Source: CAZSAK01 sp964605155 (lineage in GTDB: Bacteria > Pseudomonadota > Gammaproteobacteria > SZUA-140). From it: DNA of 14,080 nt. Below, in pieces: positions 7,233 to 14,080 of this stretch. Position numbers and translations under genes: made by a program. Positions within the stretch are counted from its first letter, which is position 1. The number at the start of each line of letters is the position of its first letter. Below the pieces are notes generated by a model. It saw only the letters and a program-made list of their open reading frames with translations, was not told the DNA's origin and searched no databases. The DNA lies in the NCBI GenBank assembly GCA_964605155.1, contig CAZSAK010000037.1:1-14080 (forward strand). Direction: 5' to 3'.

Positions 7233-10200
7233 TCAAAGAGAGAAGGCAATTCCGGTTGTTACCGTCAGGTTGGTATAATCACCCAGCGAGGTACTCTGGA
7301 AGCCGATCGCAGTGCCGACATCCGTCGGATCGAACACGAAGCCCGTTGGTAGATCGGATTCATTGATCGTATAAGATATATTGGCAAACAGACGAATCTT
7401 CTCGTCGACAAAATAATTCAGTCCACCGCTGAAGCGCTGGTTTCGATTGGTGCGCTTGATCGTGAACAGGGTGGCGGAATCAGGATTGGTATACTTGCGT
7501 TCGGCAAATGTGTAACCCCCATTGACGCTCAGACCCGCCCTGAGGACTTTCGTCATCGACAGTCCGAGGGAGTTACCGATATAGGCCAGGTCATTTCCAA
7601 CGTCCTCCGTATTCTCATTCTGTGTCAGATCATAATCAAGAGCCCAGCTCCAGCCATTGCCGATAGACTGGTCCAGCGATATGCCCAGCGAATAGGACAG
7701 TGAATCGTTGATGTCCGAGGTTGTCGCATCGAAACTGCGGCCACTGATGCTGATTTGCCATGAGCTCGGTGCGGACGTATCCAGTTGTTCGCTTCCCAGC
7801 CAGGGTATCAGTGAGCGCATCCTGAACGAATCGGTGACAGAGGCATTAACACTGCTGGATTTATTGGAAACGGTCTGGTGCAGGAAATCATCCATCTGGC
7901 TGACATTGATACTGGCCGAATAATCCATGTCCTTCCAGGTAAAGTTTGTGTAAGGCGACGCACCCATACTCAAAAAATCAAATTGTATATTCTGATACAT
8001 GAAATAACTGGCGTTTAAAATCACACCCCAGTAAAGCGGTTTTTCATTCAGTTTATTGCTGTATCTGATGCTGCCACCGAGGCTGTGGGAATACTCGGCA
8101 ATCGGATCATCACGGGTCCGGTTGAAATTGCTCAGGTAGGTGGAGGAATAGTTAAAGCTATAGGTAAATCCGTTGATGCGTTTCTCAAGGGCATTGATCC
8201 TTCTTTCGGCATTTGCCTTGAAGTCCTCCGGAAGGGAGAAGCGCAGCGCAGTCTGGTATTCGGTTATCGCATCTTCGTCACGTTTGACCTGTTCGAATAC
8301 CCTTGCGAGATTATAGTGAGCGACGGCATGCGGAGGTACCAGCTCGACGACCCGTTCGTATTCGCGAATCGAATCATTAAACTTTTCCTGACTGCTATAG
8401 ACAGCCGCCAGAAAGATATGAGGCAGAAAGTTATCGGGATTTATTTCGATTGCCTCGCTGAACCTTTTTTTAGCAAGGTCGAGGTCATTATCACTTAGAG
8501 CGATCTTGCCCTGTATCAGTAGTAACTTTTCCTCGACCTTCTTTCTGATCTCCGGGTTCTCAGACAACTCCAATGTCTTTTGATAGGCCTCTTCCGCCTT
8601 CTCATACTCATTGGACCTGTCATACAACTCAGCAAGGAATCCCTGTGCCTGTGTATCGTCCGGTTTGAGGCGCACAAGATTTTCATAGGCCTCGCGTGCT
8701 TCATCGAACATATCGAACGCAAGATAGGTCTTGGCAAGTTCCGACCATGCTTCGTAGTTGTCTTCTTCATCAGCGACTTGCGACTCCAGCGGCTGGATAA
8801 GTTCATCCTTGATCTGTTGCTTGATTTCCTCACCGTCGGTTGATGAATACACCTGGCTGAGTAACTGTACCGCCTGGTTGATCAGTGGAGAACCCGAGCC
8901 GACAATCTTCGCTTTTTCAAGTTGACGGGCGGCGTCCGGTAGTCGTTCCAGTTCGATGTAGAGTGCGCCCAGCTCAATGCGTGCTTCGATATTGTCGGGG
9001 TGCTCTTCGATGATATCCAGGAACAGTTCTTCCGACTTTTGCTTGTTTCCTGTCCTGTTATACAGCGATGCCAGGATGAGATGGGAAGTCATATCATCAG
9101 GTCTGATACGCGTCATTTCCTCATAGGCGTCCCGTGCGCCTTTGAACTCCTGACGTAGCAGGTGGATGAAGGCGATATCCGACCACAGGTCAAAGTCGTC
9201 CGGCTGTTTTTCTGCCCGTTTTTTCAGTTCCGTTAACATCTGGGTCTGGACGGTATCCTGGATCTGTTTTCCGTTTTCGGTAGCGTAGATCGGGGCGAGC
9301 AACTGTTCAGCCTGTTTTCTCTCCGGCTTGTTTCTGCCGCGGAGCCTGACTTCTTCCAGTTCGCGGGCTGCGTCTTCCAGTTGATCCAGTTCATAATAGC
9401 TGGCCCCCAGTTTCAAACGAACTAACAGGTTATCGGGATCATCTACCAGTATCGCGGAGAGTATCTCGATAGCCCTGGACAGATTACCCTGGCCACGATA
9501 TGCCGTCGCCAGGTTCATCTTTGCAGTAACATTATCGGGTTCAACGGTCAGGAACTTTTCAAAAAATTCTCTGGCCTCGTCGTAGGATTGCTGTTGCAAG
9601 GCCGCCAGCCCATGCAGCATGTTAAGCCGCTGTGAAATATTTTGTCTTACCTGGGGGTCTTCATCCTCGGGCAGCAACGGTAATATCTGTTCCAGTTGTT
9701 CGATTGTTTTTGGATAGTCATTCTGGCGATCATAGATGGTCGCCAGCGTGGAATGCGCAACCACACTGTTCGGTATTGACGGCAGTACCGCTTCCAGAAA
9801 ATGTTGCAATTCACCGACACGCTGGCCGGCGTTGTAAATGGCGATGATTTCCGATAACAATGCACTGTCATCCGGATGATTCGCCACCACATGCTGAAAG
9901 GTCTGTGATGCCTTGTCCGGTTCACCCTGCGAGAGAGCCTGTTTGCCGGCAACTATCTGGAGCCGCTTGTTTGCCTCTTCCGCCTCACGTGAGCCAGGTG
10001 CGATGTCAATAACCGACTGGTACATATTGGCGGCGTCCTCACCGGTTCTGAAACGCTCGTAGGCCTGTCCAAGCACCATCAGCAGCCGGGTATTGTCCGG
10101 GAGGATTTCCACCGCATGTTCAAGGTATGTCAATCCCTGGTCAGGCCGGTTAAGCTGGAGATTCAGATTGCCGGCGAAGAAGAGAGCCTCGGGATTGTCG

Positions 10201-11666
10201 GGGGCTATCTTCAAGGCCTGTTCAAACAGTTTCAACGCCCCTTCAGGATCCTGGGTCATCTGTGACTTGGCCGCATCGATCAGTCGGGCAACCTCAGCCG
10301 GGACCGGTGCGGTGGGCGCAGCCTGTCCGGGAGCCCCTTGGGAGGCGATTGCCTCCAGGCGTTGCCGTGCCGTGGCCGCCTCGGACGACTCCGGTGCGAT
10401 ATCGATGATGTGCTGGTAGGTCCTTGCAGCGTCGTCGGCGGTGCCGAACTGTTCATAGGCCTTTGCCAGCAACATCAATAGCGCCGTATTGTCGGGATTG
10501 AGGTCCGAGGTGTGCTGGAGATACCTGAGGCCCTGTGTGGGCCGGTTGAGCTGCAGGCTCAGGTTGCCGGCGTTGTAGAGGACCTCGGCATTGTCGGGTT
10601 GCTGTTGCAGCACCTGCTCGAAGATCGCCAGCGCCCGTTGCGGATCCTGTTGCATTTGCGCCTTGCCTTCCTCGATCAGTTGATTGAGCTCCTCGTCCGA
10701 GAGCGGTGTTGTGGCAGCCTGTGCTGAGGTGGTTTCCTCTTTCCCGGGGGCGATCACCGCCAGGCGTTGACGGGCCGTGGCCGCGTCGGATGACTCCGGG
10801 GCGATATCGATGACGTGCTTGTAAATCCTCGTGGCGTCCTCGGCGGTGCCGAACTGTTCATAGGCCTTTGCCAGCAACATCAATAGCGCCGTATTGTCGG
10901 GATTGAGGTCCGAGGTGTGCTGGAGATACCTGAGGCCCTGTGTGGGCCGGTTGAGCTGCAGGCTCAGGTTGCCGGCGTTGTAGAGGACCTCGGCATTGTC
11001 GGGTTGCTGTTGCAGCACCTGCTCGAAGATCGCCAGCGCCCGTTGCGGATCCTGTTGCATTTGCGCCTTGCCTTCCTCGATCAGTTGATTGAGCTCCTCG
11101 TCCGAGAGCGGTGTTGTGGCAGCCTGTGCTGAGGTAGCTTCCTTTTTCCCGGGGGCGATCACCGCCAGGCGTTGCCGTGCCGTAGCCGCGTCGGATGACT
11201 CCGGGGCGATATCGATGACGTGCTTGTAAATCCTTGCAGCGTCCTCGGCGGTGCCAAAACGTTCATAGGCGCGTCCCAGCAGGAGTGCCAACTTGACGTT
11301 GCCGGGTGCAAGTTCAACGCTGCGCTCCAGGTATCTGAGGCCCTGTTCGGGCCGGTTGAGCTGCAGGCTCAAATTACCGGCGTAGTAGAGGATCTCGACA
11401 TTGTCGGGTTGCTGTTGCAGCACCTGCTCGAAGATCGCCAGCGCCCGTTGCGGATCCTGCTGCAATTGCGCCTTGGCTTGCTCGATCTGGCTGGCAATGT
11501 CTGTACCTCCGTCTTCAGGCACCCTTGTCGGTTCCAGTTGAGTAGCCTGTTGATTGGTCTCTGATTCCTGTCCCTGTATGGAAAACGCCGACAGGCACAC
11601 CAGCACGATGACGAAGCCGATGATCGTCTTGATACTGGTTACCCGAATTTTATCCGCTCGTATCAT
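7233..11666 (-). CDS. Giant TPR protein fused to a C-terminal outer-membrane beta-barrel (BcsC/PgaA-like plan)
   Basis: The 1477-residue product starts with a signal peptide (residues 1 to about 33, hydrophobic core IIGFVIVLVCLSAF). Residues about 55-1150 are TPR helices with the usual pattern of A-x-x-x-[FY], P-[DE]-[ND] at helix ends and L-x-x-A-Y-x-x-x-G, enough for roughly 30 repeats. The first 400 residues hold 135-residue super-repeats, two of them almost identical. A looser 146-residue super-repeat starts near residues 765 and 911. From about residue 1165 to the end the sequence changes to alternating aromatic and polar strands (NGFTYSFNYSSTYLSN, RFSGGLNYFVDEKIRLFANI), a barrel of about 310 residues ending GIAFSL. 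Periplasmic TPRs joined to an outer-membrane barrel are known from BcsC and PgaA, the exporters of cellulose and poly-GlcNAc. Export of a polymer or protein is therefore plausible, but no synthase is visible here. The gene starts 15 bases after its upstream neighbour without a recognisable ribosome site. Confidence 0.93.
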   Translation of the reverse strand: MIRADKIRVTSIKTIIGFVIVLVCLSAFSIQGQESETNQQATQLEPTRVPEDGGTDIASQIEQAKAQLQQDPQRALAIFEQVLQQQPDNVEILYYAGNLSLQLNRPEQGLRYLERSVELAPGNVKLALLLGRAYERFGTAEDAARIYKHVIDIAPESSDAATARQRLAVIAPGKKEATSAQAATTPLSDEELNQLIEEGKAQMQQDPQRALAIFEQVLQQQPDNAEVLYNAGNLSLQLNRPTQGLRYLQHTSDLNPDNTALLMLLAKAYEQFGTAEDATRIYKHVIDIAPESSDAATARQRLAVIAPGKEETTSAQAATTPLSDEELNQLIEEGKAQMQQDPQRALAIFEQVLQQQPDNAEVLYNAGNLSLQLNRPTQGLRYLQHTSDLNPDNTALLMLLAKAYEQFGTADDAARTYQHIIDIAPESSEAATARQRLEAIASQGAPGQAAPTAPVPAEVARLIDAAKSQMTQDPEGALKLFEQALKIAPDNPEALFFAGNLNLQLNRPDQGLTYLEHAVEILPDNTRLLMVLGQAYERFRTGEDAANMYQSVIDIAPGSREAEEANKRLQIVAGKQALSQGEPDKASQTFQHVVANHPDDSALLSEIIAIYNAGQRVGELQHFLEAVLPSIPNSVVAHSTLATIYDRQNDYPKTIEQLEQILPLLPEDEDPQVRQNISQRLNMLHGLAALQQQSYDEAREFFEKFLTVEPDNVTAKMNLATAYRGQGNLSRAIEILSAILVDDPDNLLVRLKLGASYYELDQLEDAARELEEVRLRGRNKPERKQAEQLLAPIYATENGKQIQDTVQTQMLTELKKRAEKQPDDFDLWSDIAFIHLLRQEFKGARDAYEEMTRIRPDDMTSHLILASLYNRTGNKQKSEELFLDIIEEHPDNIEARIELGALYIELERLPDAARQLEKAKIVGSGSPLINQAVQLLSQVYSSTDGEEIKQQIKDELIQPLESQVADEEDNYEAWSELAKTYLAFDMFDEAREAYENLVRLKPDDTQAQGFLAELYDRSNEYEKAEEAYQKTLELSENPEIRKKVEEKLLLIQGKIALSDNDLDLAKKRFSEAIEINPDNFLPHIFLAAVYSSQEKFNDSIREYERVVELVPPHAVAHYNLARVFEQVKRDEDAITEYQTALRFSLPEDFKANAERRINALEKRINGFTYSFNYSSTYLSNFNRTRDDPIAEYSHSLGGSIRYSNKLNEKPLYWGVILNASYFMYQNIQFDFLSMGASPYTNFTWKDMDYSASINVSQMDDFLHQTVSNKSSSVNASVTDSFRMRSLIPWLGSEQLDTSAPSSWQISISGRSFDATTSDINDSLSYSLGISLDQSIGNGWSWALDYDLTQNENTEDVGNDLAYIGNSLGLSMTKVLRAGLSVNGGYTFAERKYTNPDSATLFTIKRTNRNQRFSGGLNYFVDEKIRLFANISYTINESDLPTGFVFDPTDVGTAIGFQSTSLGDYTNLTVTTGIAFSL
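10435..11459 (-). repeat. In-frame tandem repeat of 405 bases in the TPR gene, with 296 identical bases
   Basis: Bases 10435-10730 are identical to 10840-11135, an offset of exactly 405 bases (135 codons). Flanking bases are also close, with a few substitutions (for example 10434 against 10839, and 10731 against 11136). A third, older copy lies another 405 bases upstream in the reading direction. Only its stretch 11400-11459 is still identical to 10590-10649. Each unit encodes about three TPR-like helix pairs plus a linker with a Thr/Ala/Ser-rich segment and LSDEELNQLIEEGKAQM. A fourth, more diverged unit follows around 10030-10430. The reading frame is kept throughout, which implies selection or a recent duplication or gene conversion. 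Confidence 0.95.
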
Positions 11667-11681
11667 TTCAGGTTGATCGTC

Positions 11682-12656
11682 CTAAAAATAGATGGTCGCC
11701 TTTACAGTCGCATCCCAGCCATTGAAGTCCAGTTCAAGTTTTTTATAATCTTCACGTGCCTGACCGGGCTCGGTCTTGTAGGCCATACTGCCGTCGGGTC
11801 CGGGCAACATCGGTAGACCCGTCATCCGTAGATTATCGGTGGGGAGTACGTCGCTCCTGACGACATTGTCAGTGAGTTCCAGCTGCTTCAACCCGATGCG
11901 GTAACCGGCTTCCAGGGTGAGTGAGAACCAGTCGGTGAAAAACAGTTCTGCACCCGCGGAACCCGCGATCAACGACATACCTGTCGCCTGTGACTGCTGG
12001 ATGATCGATTTGCGAAACGTACGCGCAGGGCCGGTGGTGAATATCATCGTGAATTGTTCGCGGTAATCCACGTCATAGATATGATGCAGGCTGGCAGTGG
12101 TGTAGAAGCGGTACTTTTTCGGTTTGGTAAAGAAGTTGTAACGCCAGCCCAGAAAATATTCCAGGTAGGCAAAATCAACCTTACGTTCTGCGTTTATCGT
12201 TTCGAAATTACCCTGCACCGGCAGCAGACCCACACTGGACGAGGATGAGGTCGCTTCCCAGTTGGCGAAACCGAGTAAGACCGTATGCTTGTCATTCAGC
12301 AGGTACTGGAATTCGATCCCCGTCAGCGACCCGGGATCCAGTGGTGGTAACGGGTCAGCATAGACGAACGTATCTGTGCTGTTATTACCGTCAGGATTGA
12401 TGATATCGGCAGTGCCCTCGTGGGTCGCGAGGAATTCGCCCTTGTTGAGCTGATCCAGGTTGGGTTGATATACACCCACAAAGGGGGAGATGCCCCACTT
12501 GTGGTCAGTCTCCTGTGCCATGGCGTAAGATGTGAACAACGCCAGGAAACAGAGGGCAAGGTTGCGTACGTGAGCAACATAGACCGATCCCTTCCCCGTG
12601 TTGAGGTAGGTAGGTGCAATAGTCGCATGTTTAAAACGAGTATTTAAATTCAACAT
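11682..12656 (-). CDS. Outer-membrane beta-barrel-like protein of unknown function
   Basis: The 324-residue product has its hydrophobic signal at residues about 32-47 (LALCFLALFTSYAMA, cleavage before QETDHK), so about 30 residues lie before the signal core. No in-frame start codon exists closer to it, and the ATG at 12656 has AGGG three bases upstream. The mature protein opens with WGISPFVGVYQPNLDQLNKGEF. It continues with strands such as GIEFQYLLNDKHTVLLGFANW, YLEYFLGWRYNFF, YRFYTTASLHHIYDV and LFFTDWFSLTLEAGYRIGL, ending WDATVKATIYF. This alternation and the final Phe are typical of an outer-membrane barrel of about 10-12 strands. It overlaps the preceding DUF1302-like gene by 26 bases and lies 15 bases before the TPR-barrel gene, so the three are probably one operon. 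I do not recognise a named family; a role beside the TPR protein is inferred from position only. Confidence 0.88.
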   Translation of the reverse strand: MLNLNTRFKHATIAPTYLNTGKGSVYVAHVRNLALCFLALFTSYAMAQETDHKWGISPFVGVYQPNLDQLNKGEFLATHEGTADIINPDGNNSTDTFVYADPLPPLDPGSLTGIEFQYLLNDKHTVLLGFANWEATSSSSSVGLLPVQGNFETINAERKVDFAYLEYFLGWRYNFFTKPKKYRFYTTASLHHIYDVDYREQFTMIFTTGPARTFRKSIIQQSQATGMSLIAGSAGAELFFTDWFSLTLEAGYRIGLKQLELTDNVVRSDVLPTDNLRMTGLPMLPGPDGSMAYKTEPGQAREDYKKLELDFNGWDATVKATIYF

Positions 12657-14080
12657 ATACCCTGTCGTTGTCGTGAAAATTCCCGATGAACTGGGATCGC
12701 TGATTGAGCAGCGAAGGTTGGCCGAACGTACTCGCCAACACGCCGAACTGGGATGTTTGCCCGTTAAAAATGTCGAGTCCGGTGGATATGTGGAAACGGT
12801 CTGTTACCATGAATGTCCATTCCGGATTGATGTAGGTTTCTTTCAATGTTATGAAGTCGATGGCAAGAAATTCGAACAGCATTGAACTTTTTGGCATTGG
12901 TTTGCGTATGAACAGGTTGAAACTGGTGTCGTAATGGTCCTGGATGATAGCCGGGTCGTAATCCAGGATGACCCACTGGGTAATACCGGGAGCGATATCG
13001 AAACCCTTCAGATTGAACTCGACACCCAGGCCCCAACGTATGTGGTCACGTTGAAACTCGCCCTGGGAATCCAGGAATCCGTCATTGTCCCTGTCGATGT
13101 TCGCGACAGCAAAATACTTGTCTTTCACATACGCCAGTTCACCTTTCAGGATGTAGTTTCCGATTTGCTTGTTGATCGTTGTTCCGTACATCGTGATACG
13201 GGTATACCGTGGCAGAAATTCAGGTTCAACGGTGATCTCGTTGAGTAGAATATTGCGGAATACCACCTGAAAGTCATCCCAGGTATAAAAATAACTGAAG
13301 GTAAAATCAGTGTTCCAGAAGTGGGTACTCAGACGCAGGCCATACTCCCAGTTATCAGGATCGTTCGAATCGGGGTATACGGTCCCCGGGACCTCTTGCA
13401 GTAATTCCCATTCCGAGCCCGGGGGCGCCGGTTTGTGAAACCGGATATCCGGGATCCAGAGGAATTGCCAGGTCCCTTCCTTGCGGTAGTAATCCAGCTT
13501 CAGCATCCACAAGGGGATGCGATAATCGAGCAGATCGGGAAGTATCAATTCCCGGAAATCGATGGGATTGATCTCATCGACCACACGGACGCCTTCCAGC
13601 AGGCCCCAGACGACGAACTGGCGGCCTATGCGAACATCGAGCTTGCTGAAAGACATGTCGAGGTAGAGTTCACGTACATCCCCAACCAGCGAATCCTTGT
13701 CCTGGTTGAGATTGAATATAAAGGCCAGTGGTTGTGTTGAGTCGCGTTGTAATCGTCCCGCAATACGATTGTAGTCGTAAATGTCATAGGCGAGGTCATA
13801 ATAGGTCCAGCCGGAGAAAAACATCGAGAAATGTGAATTAAAGGTATAGCCGGCATCGAGGGAGAAGATGTTACGGATCTTGGTGATATTGCGCGGCACC
13901 TTGTAGCGAAACGCGGTCTCGTTCTTGAAATATCCGCCCCAATGGATGTCCGAGAAAGAGAACAAGGGTTGCGATTCCTCATCGGATCCCAGGTCCAGGT
14001 CGGGGATCGCTTCAGTCGGCGTGGCATCACCCGCATCGCCCGGCTGGGAATCCTGCACTTCTAGAACCTCGCTATCTGCC
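12631..14080 (-). CDS. DUF1302-like outer-membrane porin (partial, start beyond window)
   Basis: The frame is open to the right edge. A GTG at 14058 could begin a 475-residue product, but it leaves no signal peptide, and the codons upstream (ADSEVLE) stay open and acidic. The true start therefore lies outside. Numbering from that GTG, a low-complexity acidic segment (1-30) precedes strands beginning HWGGYFKNETAFRYK. Residues 127-205 carry the segment I associate with DUF1302-type proteins: LYLDMSFSKLDVRIGRQFVVWG, then INPIDFRELILPD, RIPLWMLKLDYY and LWIPDIRFHKPAPPGS. A D-R-D-N-D-G-F-L-D loop at 322-330 resembles a calcium-binding EF-hand loop. The sequence ends VYVEFKYSF, a standard barrel C-terminus. 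Such proteins often occur with RND/MMPL transporters and are thought to be outer-membrane channels; the substrate here is unknown. Confidence 0.86.
   Translation of the reverse strand, partial: ADSEVLEVQDSQPGDAGDATPTEAIPDLDLGSDEESQPLFSFSDIHWGGYFKNETAFRYKVPRNITKIRNIFSLDAGYTFNSHFSMFFSGWTYYDLAYDIYDYNRIAGRLQRDSTQPLAFIFNLNQDKDSLVGDVRELYLDMSFSKLDVRIGRQFVVWGLLEGVRVVDEINPIDFRELILPDLLDYRIPLWMLKLDYYRKEGTWQFLWIPDIRFHKPAPPGSEWELLQEVPGTVYPDSNDPDNWEYGLRLSTHFWNTDFTFSYFYTWDDFQVVFRNILLNEITVEPEFLPRYTRITMYGTTINKQIGNYILKGELAYVKDKYFAVANIDRDNDGFLDSQGEFQRDHIRWGLGVEFNLKGFDIAPGITQWVILDYDPAIIQDHYDTSFNLFIRKPMPKSSMLFEFLAIDFITLKETYINPEWTFMVTDRFHISTGLDIFNGQTSQFGVLASTFGQPSLLNQRSQFIGNFHDNDRVYVEFKYSF

Noticed and set aside
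8085..8498. Plus-strand open frame of 137 codons
   Set aside because: It is antisense to the TPR-barrel junction, whose frame is strongly supported by repeats.
10512..11132. Two identical plus-strand frames of 71 codons that might look like duplicated small genes
   Set aside because: They are shadows of the 405-base tandem repeat in the TPR gene.
10030..11460. Regularly spaced repeats considered as a CRISPR array
   Set aside because: The units are 405 bases, coding, in frame and without short palindromic repeats or spacers.
12541..12656. Frameshift at the start of the 324-residue barrel protein, suggested by the long segment before the signal core and an out-of-frame ATG near 12580
   Set aside because: The signal peptide and barrel are in one continuous frame with the ATG at 12656, and the out-of-frame ATG leads to a low-quality shadow frame.

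Overview
Every gene I can support in this window lies on the minus strand, so transcription runs from right to left. All seven predicted products are exported: three or four outer-membrane beta-barrels, a very large TPR protein fused to a barrel, a beta-propeller surface protein and two lipoproteins. There is no cytoplasmic enzyme, RNA gene, transposase or CRISPR array. The signal peptides, lipoboxes, barrels ending in aromatic residues and DUF1302-like porin indicate a diderm (Gram-negative) bacterium. By eye GC is near 50 percent, and the family mix (DUF1302-like porin, SBBP/DUF11 protein, lipoproteins with acidic beta-sandwich repeats) is what I would expect of an environmental gammaproteobacterium. 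The taxonomic guess is inference.

Layout in transcription order. The window opens inside a DUF1302-like outer-membrane protein (14080 to 12631; its start lies outside). It overlaps by 26 bases a second barrel-like outer-membrane protein (12656 to 11682). Fifteen bases further on comes a 1477-residue protein (11666 to 7233) made of about 1100 residues of TPR helices and a C-terminal beta-barrel. These three look like one transcript. A 169-base gap holds a good sigma70-type promoter (TTGACC, 17 bases, TAGATT). It precedes a 906-residue protein (7063 to 4343) with a DUF7948 domain, a seven-bladed SBBP propeller, a DUF11 domain and a C-terminal hydrophobic-plus-basic tail. Its stop is separated by one base from the start of a small OmpA-like barrel (4341 to 3706). 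A putative lipoprotein of about 425 residues follows (3642 to 2365). After a 263-base intergenic region rich in TGACA/TGTCA half-sites comes a long lipoprotein gene (2101 to the window edge). That gene is open for 700 codons, runs off the left end, and enters a tandem array of 112-residue domains.

How they may work together (inference). The TPR-barrel fusion has the same overall plan as BcsC and PgaA, the outer-membrane exporters of cellulose and poly-GlcNAc. The neighbouring barrels, lipoproteins and propeller protein could be its partners or cargo, or simply a co-regulated surface set. No polysaccharide synthase is visible, so the substrate is unknown. The most striking DNA-level feature is a 405-base in-frame tandem duplication in the TPR gene, with 296 bases identical between two copies.
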